64,000 bases of DNA, taken from contig NZ_JBNFTW010000007.1 of the NCBI RefSeq assembly GCF_049943955.1, forward strand, positions 124,001 to 188,000, in the 5' to 3' direction. Positions 52,827 through 61,414 of the stretch are shown here, piece by piece. Made by a program: the position numbers and the translations under genes. The first letter of the stretch is position 1. The number at the start of each line of letters is the position of its first letter. The stretch is from Desulfosporosinus sp049943955. Lineage in GTDB: Bacteria > Bacillota > Desulfitobacteriia > Desulfitobacteriales > Desulfitobacteriaceae. The notes beneath the pieces are model-generated. The model worked only from the letters and a program-made list of their open reading frames with translations, made no database searches and had not been told where the DNA came from.

Positions 52827-52932
52827 TGCCTGCGACACCGAAGGTATCGGAAGCTGAGTGGTAAGTGATGAACAATTATCTGAGGATGATATTAAAGAAC
52901 TCAAGTGCATCCTCGAAGAAAGGGAGGGATGA
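52827..52932 (+). pseudogene. BlaI/MecI repressor gene with a large internal deletion
   Basis: After TGTGGAGG, a TTG starts LPATPKVSEAEW, the canonical N-terminus of BlaI, then TAA. Right after it another frame reads DEQLSEDDIKELKCILEERE-G and stops by overlapping the BlaR1-like ATG, exactly like the C-terminus of BlaI. About 90 middle residues (the whole winged helix) are missing. The locus has kept both ends of the gene and lost the repressor. Confidence 0.8.
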
Positions 52933-54968
52933 TGGTGCTGCCACTACATCCAAATTTGATTCGTCTTTTTGATTGGGTTTGGCAGACTTCGGCGAAGGTT
53001 AGTGTTTTGATTATTCTTCTATTGCTAGTAAAAACCGTTCTTAAAACTAAGATTAGTGCACGTTTGCATTATTTATTATGGTCGGTTGTGATTGTCGGGT
53101 TACTTTTGCCATGGACACCTCAAAGTTCCCTAAGTCTTTACAATCTTGTTAAATTAGACGTACAAGGATCATCTGAAAATATTGGTGTAAAAACTTCCCC
53201 GGGGTTTGTTCCTGAAAGTATTAGCGGTTCAAACAAATTGATATCTACTTCACTTCAACCAGTTGCTATTGCCAAAGATAATTCTGGTGAGGCTGCAAAT
53301 TCCGAAGTATTTCAATATCGGTATAAAAATATAATAGAGTCAATTGGCACCTCACCGCTTACATATAGTATGCCAATCCTTATATGGATTATGGGTATTG
53401 CATTCTTACTGATTGTTACTATATCTGTTAATCGAAGGTTCGCTCATCGAATACAGGACCAATCTGTAAATGACTCAAAGTTGCTTTCAGCTTTTGATGA
53501 GGCTAAACAAAAGTTAAATCTGAAGGGATCAATTCCTTTAATTTTAACGAAAGTGGTAACAACTCCTTCACTTTTTGGATTATTTTATCCCAAGCTCTTA
53601 ATTCCGGTTGGGGTTTTGGACGAATTTGGACCAGTGCAGCTTAACCATATTTTCACACATGAACTATTACACCTAAAGCGGAGAGACATTATGGTCAATT
53701 GGTTGATACAGGGATTATTAACTGTTCATTGGTTTAACCCAATCTTTTGGTATGCCTTTTATAGAATGCGGGAAGATCAAGAAATTTCTTGCGATGCAAA
53801 GGCAATGGAATATATAGGAGTTGACGCTCCTAAAGAATATGCCAATACACTCATCAAGTTAGCGGAGAGTAACTCAAAAACGCCTAAGATTGCTGGCCTT
53901 GCAAGTTTGTCGGGTTCAGGCTCACAAATAAAGAGGAGAATCAAAATGATAAAAGATTTCCCAAATGTGTCCTTAAAGTGGTCAGTATTGGCTGTTTCAT
54001 TAGCAATTGTTCTGGTCGCCGTAACTTTGACCAATGCTAAGGCAAGTACTTCCAGTAAGGTTGAAACTGTATCAACGGTGACAAATGTCCATTCCGGCGA
54101 ACAAATAGCCCACTATATTCAATCTTCTTCTGCACAGGACGGAAGTTTTGATTACCACAAGTATTTATCATTTACCCCTTTACTTCCAAGTTACACCGCT
54201 GGATATCAGCTGACCGATTCGGAACTTGAAATTGAAAATGATGGAATCTACTTAGTCAAATTTGGTGCCAACTCAGAATTATGTATCTTTGAAACATGCT
54301 CTAACAGCATTCATCAACCTGATTCCCCGCAATCTACCAAAACCCAAATTCAGATCGGGGGTGTGTCAGCAAAAGTAATTGAGGATGAAACTGTACCTGA
54401 TAGTATTCAATTTACTAAGAACAATGTGGTGGTTACATTAATGAACATGAAAACGAACCTATCGATTAATGAGTTAAAGAAAATCTGCGAAAGTTTAGTC
54501 CCAGTGAGTACACCTCCAACAAATATTTATTTCGATGAAAGGAATCTTCCTACATCAGATAAGTTAAGTTTCAAGACCCTTCAACCTAGTGATATTGTTG
54601 TTCCAGAGGGATACAAATTCCAATGGAAAGAATCCAATATACATTATAATGGGAATGATAAATTAGAGACATGTACGATAGAATATTCACCCGATTCATT
54701 ACATCCTAGTTTGGATGTACTAATGTACTATGGAGACCGCCCGTTTGAAAGCCCAATATCTGTGTTAATATCAGGATCAAATTTTGATACCAAACAAATT
54801 GATGGGACCGAAGTTAAACTTCGTAAAACTCAAAATGATGATACTTTACCTGCGGCAATATTTACATACAAAAACGGTTTGAAGTATGAACTTCATTCAC
54901 AGGTTTTACCGGAATCAGAGATTGAGAAAGTGGTGACTTCAATTTTGGAAGCTTCAGCAAAACTATGA
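52932..54968 (+). CDS. BlaR1-like M56 membrane metallopeptidase with two C-terminal DUF4367-like domains
   Basis: About 678 residues; starts at 52929, 52932 and 52935 are all close to GGAGGG. Several membrane helices (15-35, 45-60, about 135-155), then the zinc-protease motif HELLH (residues 243-247) with the downstream Glu in EDQEISCDAKA, and a last helix at about 350-370. The extracellular part has two similar domains (about 405-535 and 545-675), both ending in a LNELKKICESL-type helix, like DUF4367. No penicillin-binding sensor is seen. The cognate BlaI is deleted, so its target is now unclear. Confidence 0.82.
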   Translation: MVLPLHPNLIRLFDWVWQTSAKVSVLIILLLLVKTVLKTKISARLHYLLWSVVIVGLLLPWTPQSSLSLYNLVKLDVQGSSENIGVKTSPGFVPESISGSNKLISTSLQPVAIAKDNSGEAANSEVFQYRYKNIIESIGTSPLTYSMPILIWIMGIAFLLIVTISVNRRFAHRIQDQSVNDSKLLSAFDEAKQKLNLKGSIPLILTKVVTTPSLFGLFYPKLLIPVGVLDEFGPVQLNHIFTHELLHLKRRDIMVNWLIQGLLTVHWFNPIFWYAFYRMREDQEISCDAKAMEYIGVDAPKEYANTLIKLAESNSKTPKIAGLASLSGSGSQIKRRIKMIKDFPNVSLKWSVLAVSLAIVLVAVTLTNAKASTSSKVETVSTVTNVHSGEQIAHYIQSSSAQDGSFDYHKYLSFTPLLPSYTAGYQLTDSELEIENDGIYLVKFGANSELCIFETCSNSIHQPDSPQSTKTQIQIGGVSAKVIEDETVPDSIQFTKNNVVVTLMNMKTNLSINELKKICESLVPVSTPPTNIYFDERNLPTSDKLSFKTLQPSDIVVPEGYKFQWKESNIHYNGNDKLETCTIEYSPDSLHPSLDVLMYYGDRPFESPISVLISGSNFDTKQIDGTEVKLRKTQNDDTLPAAIFTYKNGLKYELHSQVLPESEIEKVVTSILEASAKL

Positions 54969-55221
54969 CCTGAACTTAACCTTGCGGTTAGGGATCAAAG
55001 GAATTGCTTGTGGGAGTGTTCAGATTCAGCTGAACGAGTTCACTGGCGAATGGGGAACAAGTCATTGCCGGGTTGCCGCATAGTTGGATGGGTTTGGATG
55101 GGAAGATAATTATCTTTTTCACCAAATTATTGACACAAATAAATGTAATATGGTAGAATAAATATTTTCACTTCCTCCGATTTCATGATATACTTAAGAG
55201 TATAGTCTGGAGGTAGGTGTA

Positions 55222-55710
55222 ATGATATTTAATGTTGGCGACAAGATTGTATATCCAGTTCATGGAACTTGCGTTGTAGAAGCAGTTGAAGAAAAAGAGA
55301 TTTTAGGCGAAAAAAAACTCTGCTACATTTTGAATATTCCTCAGGAAAAATTGCATGTTATGATTCCTATGGACAAAGCTGTCAATATAGGGATACGTCA
55401 GGTGGTTAAACCTGAAATATTAGAAAATGTACTCAGTGGTTTTAACCTTGGAACTACTGACCCAATTATCTTTGAAAATCAACGATGGTGCAAAGATATT
55501 AATAAAAAGAAATTTAAAAGTGGTGACATTTATAAAGGTGCGGAAATTATCCGTGATTTAACACGTAAAGGCCAACTAAATAAACTTGATGCAAATGATA
55601 CAAACATGTTGAATAATGCACGTCAGGTTTTTGTTAGCGAGGTTATGGAGGTCAAGGGCTTGGGAGAGGAACAAGCTATTCGTTTGTTGGACGAAGTGTT
55701 GAATTCTTAG
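55222..55710 (+). CDS. CarD family transcriptional regulator
   Basis: 162 residues; ATG after TGGAGGTAGGTG. N-terminal RNA-polymerase-interacting domain FNVGDKIVYPVHGTCVVEAV (Tudor-like, shared with TRCF), and helical C-terminal domain FVSEVMEVKGLGEEQAIRLL. It binds the RNA polymerase beta subunit and stabilises open complexes, or regulates rRNA and stress genes. Preceded by an AT-rich promoter. Single gene. Confidence 0.9.
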   Translation: MIFNVGDKIVYPVHGTCVVEAVEEKEILGEKKLCYILNIPQEKLHVMIPMDKAVNIGIRQVVKPEILENVLSGFNLGTTDPIIFENQRWCKDINKKKFKSGDIYKGAEIIRDLTRKGQLNKLDANDTNMLNNARQVFVSEVMEVKGLGEEQAIRLLDEVLNS

Positions 55711-56001
55711 AGATGATTTATTCACGCAATCGGATGGGGGATCTTCAACCAAGATGCTGTTAGACATACGTTTCAGGCTTGCTGGAAGCCCCCATCCTTC
55801 GGCAAAAACAGTGTTTCCGTTCTTAACGAAGTGCAGATGGGGGCGGTTCACTAAAATGTTTGACTTATATCTACATAGTAGTTATACTTAAAAAGCTCGT
55901 TAGTATTTGTGGATTTACGAAAACCTTCCTCTATTGCCTAAAGCTATTGGAAGCAATAAATACTTCCCATGTCGCGGGTAATAAATTTTGGAGGTTTTTT
56001 T
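55711..56001. other. Intergenic region with an IS-end-like repeat
   Basis: Holds the repeat at 55777-55852; no gene. Confidence 0.5.
55777..55852 (+). repeat. IS200/IS605-type end-like repeat, copy B
   Basis: Homologous to 18345-18420. Here the outer stem is perfect (GCCCCCATC at 55788-55796 and GATGGGGGC at 55836-55844) and encloses the conserved AACAGTGTTTCCGTTCTTA core; GGTTCACT follows. It looks like the structured end of a tnpB-type element. No transposase remains. Confidence 0.55.
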
Positions 56002-56304
56002 ATGTTTGAAGACAAAATTTTAACATGTAAGGATTGTGGCAGTGAGTTTACCTTCTCTGCTTCCGAACAAGAATTCTACGCAGAAAAGGGATTTACCAAT
56101 GAACCTGGTCGGTGTCCAAGTTGCCGATCTGCCAAAAAGGCGCAAGGCAGAACCAACAGCAGATACTCTCGTCCTCAAAGGGAAATGTTTCCCGCTATCT
56201 GTGCTAGTTGTGGGAAAGAGACAACAGTACCTTTCCAACCCACAGGTGATAAACCAGTATATTGCCGTGATTGTTTCCAACCACGTACACGAAATAATTG
56301 GTAA
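56002..56304 (+). CDS. Zinc-ribbon protein
   Basis: 100 residues from the ATG at 56002 after TGGAGG. Two treble-clef/zinc-ribbon motifs: CKDCGSEFTF ... GRCPSCRSAKK (residues about 8-45) and ICASCGKETTVPF ... YCRDCFQPR (about 70-95), eight Cys in all. This arrangement is found in the zf-trcl family of unknown function, common in clostridia and Chloroflexi, with the NEP-RCP-CR core. Possibly a nucleic-acid or ribosome-associated protein. A terminator follows. Confidence 0.75.
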   Translation: MFEDKILTCKDCGSEFTFSASEQEFYAEKGFTNEPGRCPSCRSAKKAQGRTNSRYSRPQREMFPAICASCGKETTVPFQPTGDKPVYCRDCFQPRTRNNW

Positions 56305-56320
56305 TTTTCTAATCGACCGA

Positions 56321-56364
56321 AGCCTTTCTGAGTTTTAATACTTAGGAAGGCTGTTTAGTTTTTA
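56321..56364 (+). terminator. Terminator after the zinc-ribbon gene
   Basis: 12-bp stem AGCCTTTCTGAG/CTTAGGAAGGCT (two G-U pairs), then GTTTAGTTTTT. Confidence 0.75.
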
Positions 56365-56399
56365 TGAAGGTTCGGTTTTTTGCTTCGTCTAGTTCAGTA

Positions 56400-56447
56400 T
56401 TGACAGAGATGTTTTTTACAGTTACAATTAATTCGATAGTTATCGAA
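56400..56447 (+). promoter_or_regulatory. Promoter and candidate ArsR operator
   Basis: TTGACA (56400-56405), 17-bp spacer, TACAAT (56423-56428), then the inverted repeat TTCGATA-GT-TATCGAA (56432-56447) at the expected transcription start. It lies 29 bp before the ArsR gene, so autorepression is likely. A half-site (GATTCGATGATT) recurs upstream of the EFR1 gene at about 56797-56808. Confidence 0.65.
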
Positions 56448-56475
56448 ATTTTATAATGATGATGTGGAGTGAACT

Positions 56476-56772
56476 ATGGATACTAAAAAAGCTGCCAAGA
56501 TCTTTAAAGCACTATCGCATCCCAACAGATTAGAATTGTATTTTAAAATTGCTGAGATGCAAGAATCTAGTTTTCAAACTGAAAGTGAATGTTTTGTTTC
56601 AGATATTATCAGTTCTTTGAATATAGGAGCTCCAACTATTTCACATCACATCAAAGAATTGGTGAATGCTGATTTGATTTATACAGAAAAAAAAGGCAAA
56701 TTTCTTCTCTGCAGAGTGAATGAAGAATTAGTTGAGGAAGTGAGAACCTTGTTATCATTAAAGCATAAATAA
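56476..56772 (+). CDS. ArsR family transcriptional regulator
   Basis: 98 residues; ATG at 56476 after TGGAGTG. Winged helix: AKIFKALSHPNRLELYFKIA, FVSDIISSLNIGAPTISHHI, KELVNADLIYTEKKGKFLLC. The HTH recognition helix is GAPTISHHIKEL. It has Cys in FVSD-region (SECFVS) and LLCRV that could sense thiols, metals or redox. It lies 141 bp before the EFR1 gene, likely a target, since the upstream site pattern partly recurs. Confidence 0.88.
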   Translation: MDTKKAAKIFKALSHPNRLELYFKIAEMQESSFQTESECFVSDIISSLNIGAPTISHHIKELVNADLIYTEKKGKFLLCRVNEELVEEVRTLLSLKHK

Positions 56773-56913
56773 TTTATTCACAAAATTACAATTAACGATT
56801 CGATGATTGTAAAATTATGATATTGTAGAAACGTCATTTAATCCTTATAACGCAAATCTTATAACGCAAAATGATAAAGCCTCGTGAAAGACAGAATTGA
56901 TGGAGGTACTTAA

Positions 56914-57672
56914 ATGAAAGTGTTTTATTTCACCGCTACTGGAAACTGTTTGGATGTCGCAAAAAGATTTGGAGGAGAACTTTTTTCGATACCAAAAGTA
57001 CTAAAAAGCAATCAGCTACATTTTGAAGATGAAAAAATAGGATTAGTATTTCCTTGTTATGGATTTGCTGCTCCCAAAATAGTCCGCGAATTTGTCGAGA
57101 AAATCACCCTCGAGAGCCCCTATATTTTTGTCATTATGACCTATGGGAATAAGCTTGCAGGCGGTGTTAATTGGTTTGTGCGTTTTGCAGAAGAGAATAA
57201 TATAAATGTTCAATATGCAGATGGTTTACTAATGGTTGATAACTATTTGCCAATATTTAATATTGATAAACAGAAAATGAAAAAGAAAAATATTGAAGAG
57301 AATTTATGCCATTTATTAAGTGACATCAATCAAGGAAAGCTATATATACGAAGAGAAACATTATCTGATTCGCTATTGACAAAAGTTATTCAATACCTTT
57401 ACAAAGTAAACCCAAACTTTAATACGGATAAAGATTTTCAAATTGGTACTAATTGTAATCGTTGTGGGACTTGTGTAAAGGTTTGTCCCCGTGACAATAT
57501 AAAATTCGATGGATTTAAACCGGTTTATGGAGGAAATTGTGAATTTTGCCTTGCCTGCATAAACCTTTGTCCACAGAAAGCGATCAGATTAAAGAAAGAA
57601 AGTAATCCAAATGCACGATTTATGAATGAAAATGTAACCTTAAAAGAGATTATTAAAGCAAATAATGGATGA
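56914..57672 (+). CDS. EFR1 family flavodoxin-ferredoxin fusion (copy 2)
   Basis: 252 residues; ATG after TGGAGG. N-terminal flavodoxin-like loop YFTATGNCLDVAKRFGG, central GLVFPCYGFAAPKIVREFVE, and C-terminal [4Fe-4S] pairs CNRCGTCVKVCPRDN and CEFCLACINLCPQKA. Same architecture as 14957-15730 but clearly diverged; only the cluster motifs and the phosphate loop agree closely. It transfers electrons between flavin and Fe-S sites in the cytoplasm. Probably regulated by the preceding ArsR gene. Confidence 0.85.
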   Translation: MKVFYFTATGNCLDVAKRFGGELFSIPKVLKSNQLHFEDEKIGLVFPCYGFAAPKIVREFVEKITLESPYIFVIMTYGNKLAGGVNWFVRFAEENNINVQYADGLLMVDNYLPIFNIDKQKMKKKNIEENLCHLLSDINQGKLYIRRETLSDSLLTKVIQYLYKVNPNFNTDKDFQIGTNCNRCGTCVKVCPRDNIKFDGFKPVYGGNCEFCLACINLCPQKAIRLKKESNPNARFMNENVTLKEIIKANNG

Positions 57673-57684
57673 ACCGGACAAAGA

Positions 57685-57716
57685 AAAGAGCACCGAGCGG
57701 ATTGGCGGTGCTTTTG
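57685..57716 (+). terminator. Terminator after the EFR1 gene
   Basis: Stem AGCACCG/CGGTGCT, 10-nt loop, then TTTT. Confidence 0.7.
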
Positions 57717-57748
57717 CATTAAATATGGCGTTGGATAGCGCACTCCTA

Positions 57749-58585
57749 TTAGAAACGACTTGACATTTCGGCTAATTTTTTAGCTGTCGCATTTAAATTT
57801 TCCATTGCGGCGTCAATTTCTTCTAACATAGCCGTTTGTTCTTCAGAAACTGCATTTGACTCTTCGATACTTTTATCAATCTTTAGCACAGAGCTTTGGA
57901 TGTTGATGAGAACATCTTCTACCTTTTTAATCGACTCACTACTGGAGATCGATAGTTTCCGAATTTCATCCGCGACCACTCCGAAACCTCGGCCGTTTTC
58001 TCCAGCCCTTGCCGATTCAATAGAAGCATTCAATCCCAGGAGGTTTGTTTGGGTGGCGATGTTTTTAATAAATTGGATCACATGGTCCGTTTTCTTAGTT
58101 TCTTCCGCTGTTGCATTTGCGTTGTCTAAAATATTCGAATTGCTTGCTGCCAAGGATTGGGACGCCTTGGTTAATTGAAGTAAGGCATTTGTAATTTGAC
58201 TCGAAGTATTGGCTAATTCGTTGGATACATCTAATATCTCAGCCTGTTTTTCTAAACTGCTTAATACTGTGATTGCGCCAATAATTGTCCCATGTTCGTC
58301 CTTAAGTGGAATAACGATAGACCTACAAGGAAAGCCGAAGGATTCTTTGGGGATAATCTGGTTCGTTATCTTTCCAGAGTTCATTGCATCGATGATACCA
58401 CGATGTCTTTGGGTAAATGGATCTCCATCTTTGATAGCTATGGGGAAGTTAGGGTTAGGAATCGTTTTTAGAAATTTTTGATGGTCGATAATTGAAATAA
58501 TAACATCTTCATCAAAAAGATCTAAAAAGTATGGTTTAAATGTATCAAAGGCCACCAATATTCGATCGAGTGCGTCATTATTCAT
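57749..58585 (-). CDS. Soluble methyl-accepting chemotaxis-like protein
   Basis: 278 residues from the ATG at 58585, preceded by AAAGGA. A PAS-like sensor domain (about residues 1-110; ESFGFPCRSIVIPLKDEHGT, IIGAITVLSS) is followed by a short MCP signalling hairpin with the central motif FIKNIATQTNLLGLNASIES, ARAGENGRGFGVVADEIRKL. No membrane segment and no HAMP. The hairpin is short, so it may signal to CheA from the cytoplasm or act in another phosphorelay. Single gene; an open extension upstream to 58675 lacks a ribosome site. Confidence 0.85.
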   Translation of the reverse strand: MNNDALDRILVAFDTFKPYFLDLFDEDVIISIIDHQKFLKTIPNPNFPIAIKDGDPFTQRHRGIIDAMNSGKITNQIIPKESFGFPCRSIVIPLKDEHGTIIGAITVLSSLEKQAEILDVSNELANTSSQITNALLQLTKASQSLAASNSNILDNANATAEETKKTDHVIQFIKNIATQTNLLGLNASIESARAGENGRGFGVVADEIRKLSISSSESIKKVEDVLINIQSSVLKIDKSIEESNAVSEEQTAMLEEIDAAMENLNATAKKLAEMSSRF

Positions 58586-58740
58586 ATGATCTTGTCCTTT
58601 CAAAGCAGATAGTGGAGGGTATTCGACGATTATCGAGTGTTTCCTGCTTTGGAAATACAAAAAAGTTAATAACATGAGCTTCAGTAATTACATTGCATCG
58701 AATACAGATACCAAATTACTTATTTATGGGAGACTTTATC

Positions 58741-59718
58741 ATGAGTAAAACGGATAATCACTTAGAACTGACACCGGGAGAGGCAATTGAGGAATCAATC
58801 GATTTAGAGATGGCAAAACTGTCACATTTGATTTGTAATCATTCTCCGTACGACGGCACCTTTAGCCAACGCATTTCCGGACTGCATATCAGACGCTATT
58901 CCAAAATAGGAACGGATTGGGTGAAATCCTTTTACCTTCCCTCTGTGTTAATTGTTGCGCAGGGAGTAAAGGCTGTCAGGCTGGGACAGGAAACCTTTGA
59001 GGTCGGCAGGTCGCATATGCTCATGATTCCCGTTGCATTACCAGTTGCTCTGAAGACGATACAGGCCAGCTCTCTAGAACCATTTCTCGGCATCGGATTG
59101 ACCCTCGACCCGGAAAAAATTGCGGAGTTTGTCCCCAAAGTTTATCCACAGGGGCTGCACACTGTGCAAACGCGGAGGGTAGGTTATATCACAGATGCTG
59201 ACAAAGGTATTATCAATGCGGTGACGAGGCTGGTTGAATGCTTGCACAATCCCAGTGACACGGAATTACTTGCTCCAATTGTTAAGGATGAACTTTTAAT
59301 GCGGCTTATGCGCAGCCCAATCGGTGTTCACATTGCCGAAATGGGTTTTGCGGACTCAAGTGTGCAACATGTCGCAAAGGCAATCGGTTGGCTTCGCAAC
59401 AACTTCAACCAGCCAATGGAAGTTTCAGATCTGGCAAGGCTTGCTCATATGAGTGTTTCTGTTTTCCACAAGCATTTTAAAGAGGTCACTTCCATGAGCC
59501 CGCTGCAATACCAAAAAGCACTGCGTCTGCAAGAAGCCAGGCACCTCATGTTGTCCCGGCAAATGGATGCAATAACTGCATGTCAGCTGGTAGGGTATGC
59601 AAGCGCCTCCCAATTCAGCAGGGATTACAGCAGCTATTTTGGAAATCCGCCGCGAAGAGACATTGCTAAATTGCATCAGCAGGCTCAAAAATCAAACGAA
59701 GCAAATGAGATTGACTGA
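58741..59718 (+). CDS. AraC family regulator with AraC_N domain
   Basis: 325 residues from the ATG at 58741 after GGGAGAC (an ATG at 58693 is not preceded by a site). The N-terminal AraC_N-type sensor (residues about 35-190: SGLHIRRYSKIGTDWVKSFY, LPSVLIVAQGVKAVRLGQ) is followed by two HTH motifs (MEVSDLARLAHMSVSVFHKH; ITACQLVGYASASQFSRDYS). AraC_N proteins usually activate a neighbouring oxidoreductase gene. The SDR at 59896 is the candidate target. Confidence 0.9.
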   Translation: MSKTDNHLELTPGEAIEESIDLEMAKLSHLICNHSPYDGTFSQRISGLHIRRYSKIGTDWVKSFYLPSVLIVAQGVKAVRLGQETFEVGRSHMLMIPVALPVALKTIQASSLEPFLGIGLTLDPEKIAEFVPKVYPQGLHTVQTRRVGYITDADKGIINAVTRLVECLHNPSDTELLAPIVKDELLMRLMRSPIGVHIAEMGFADSSVQHVAKAIGWLRNNFNQPMEVSDLARLAHMSVSVFHKHFKEVTSMSPLQYQKALRLQEARHLMLSRQMDAITACQLVGYASASQFSRDYSSYFGNPPRRDIAKLHQQAQKSNEANEID

Positions 59719-59895
59719 AAGTACCTATCTTCACTATAGGAGAATTAGGCAATGAGTCGCGTGGAACAGGCAATGATCTTGTTGAGATTTAGGCTATAAT
59801 ACGTTCAGAGTGTTCCATCCGGCTGAACTGAATGTTCATGCATGCCAAGAAAAGGGGCTAACTCTATTACTAAATAGTCTCAGGAGGATTCTATA

Positions 59896-60813
59896 ATGCG
59901 TGTTTTTGTTACAGGTGCTACTGGTTTTATCGGTTCCGCTATCGTTCGTGAACTGATCGGTTCAGGTCATCAGGTGCTCGGGCTCGCCCGCTCGGATAAG
60001 GCAGCCGAAGCGTTGGTGGTTGCTGGTGCCGAGGTACATCGCGGCTCTCTTGATGATCTTGATAGCCTGCGCAGGGGAGCGGAAGCTGCGGACGGTGTAA
60101 TCCATGCTGGCTTTGTCCACGACTTCTCAGATCTTGCCGGTGCATGCGAAAAAGACCGTTGTGCCATCGAGACAATGGGCAGGGCGCTCAAAGGATCCAA
60201 TCGACCTTTCGTTACTACTTCGGTAATTACAGTTCTTAGGTCAGGGCACCTTGGAATGGAAAAAGATGCAACTGATCCTGATTCCGCGGGGGCACTCCGA
60301 ATCGCTTCGGAGGAGGCTGCCCTTTCAATGGCGGCACAAGGCGTGCGTGTATCTGTGGTACGGCTTGCGCCCTGTGTACATGATGCAAACCGTCAGGGAT
60401 TCGCCACTCGTCTGGCTGATCTTGCTTATGAAAAAGGTATTTCGGCATACGTCGGCGACGGATTAAACCGCTGGCCAGCTGTTCATCGACTTGATGCGGC
60501 AAATTTATTCCGATTAGCGTTGGAATCTGCCCCTGCTGGTTCATGCTTGCATGGTGTCAGAGAAGAAGAGGTAGCATTTCGGGACATCGCTGAAGCAATA
60601 GGACGTCGTCAGAACCTGCCGGTGGTGAGTATTTCCCCTGAAGATGCTTATCAGCACTTCGGATGGCTTGCCCAGTTTGTCTTAAGTGACAATCCAACGT
60701 CGAATGCATTGACACGGAAGTGGCTGGGTTGGAGACCGACGAGACCTTCACTGGTCGCTGACATTGAAGGAAATATAGTTCTGATGACGACATGTAGTTT
60801 GGAGGAGAAATAG
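59896..60813 (+). CDS. NAD(P)-dependent epimerase/dehydratase-like SDR
   Basis: 305 residues; ATG after AGGAGGATT. Rossmann motif MRVFVTGATGFIGSAIVREL, then ADGVIHAGFVHD, TTSVITVLRSG and VSVVRLAPCVHD. The YxxxK of classical extended SDRs is altered: the usual Tyr position falls in DSAGALRIASEEA, with no Tyr, so activity cannot be assumed. The base composition is richer in GC than that of the flanking genes, which suggests transfer. Probably activated by the AraC gene upstream. Confidence 0.85.
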   Translation: MRVFVTGATGFIGSAIVRELIGSGHQVLGLARSDKAAEALVVAGAEVHRGSLDDLDSLRRGAEAADGVIHAGFVHDFSDLAGACEKDRCAIETMGRALKGSNRPFVTTSVITVLRSGHLGMEKDATDPDSAGALRIASEEAALSMAAQGVRVSVVRLAPCVHDANRQGFATRLADLAYEKGISAYVGDGLNRWPAVHRLDAANLFRLALESAPAGSCLHGVREEEVAFRDIAEAIGRRQNLPVVSISPEDAYQHFGWLAQFVLSDNPTSNALTRKWLGWRPTRPSLVADIEGNIVLMTTCSLEEK

Positions 60814-60878
60814 TAGAGTTGGACCACAATATGTTGTGGTAGTGAAAAATGAGCGACAAATGACGCAAATGGACAACG

Positions 60879-61161
60879 ATTTATAGCCTCAGCAGATGGT
60901 CAAATATCTATGCTCGAAATTGCAGCATTGTTAAAAAATAAGAAACCCAACGTTTCGAAAAAAATTTCTTCAATAAAAATACCCAATTGGGTTATTTATT
61001 TAGCAGCTTTATTTAATAAGCGAGCGAATGAGGCAGCCCTATTTTTAAGGATGAGCCGCAATGTAAGTAATGAAAAGGCCAAGAGAATTTTGGGTTTGGA
61101 GCCAATTCCAAATAATGAAGAAACGATTCCTGCTTCGATCAATAGTATGATAAAATTCTGA
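60879..61161 (+). pseudogene. C-terminal fragment of an NAD-dependent epimerase/reductase
   Basis: The frame reads RFIASADGQISMLEIAALLK, then SSIKIPNWVIYLAALFNKRA, ARPIAP-like AKRILGLEPIPNNEETI and SINSMIKF. This is the end of a dihydroflavonol-reductase-like SDR (snekA.r.LGw.P pattern). The NAD-binding half is absent, and no start codon with a ribosome site precedes it. Not related closely to the intact SDR upstream. Confidence 0.65.
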
Positions 61162-61414
61162 ATTATAAAATGAAAGCAAAGAAGAGAATAACTTCAAAGT
61201 GTTGCCAACATCGGCTTTAACGAGATATCAAATATGTTTTCTCAGACAAGAAAAAGTGTATACCTTGACTGAGAAAACATATTTTTTATATTCATAAGGA
61301 AAACTTAAGAAATTCATAAGTACTTATTTAAAAAAAGCCTATGCTATTTTGGTAGAATGAAGTCATCGAAATGGATCAATCATAATTTACAAAAACTAAA
61401 GGAGTTTAGATAAA

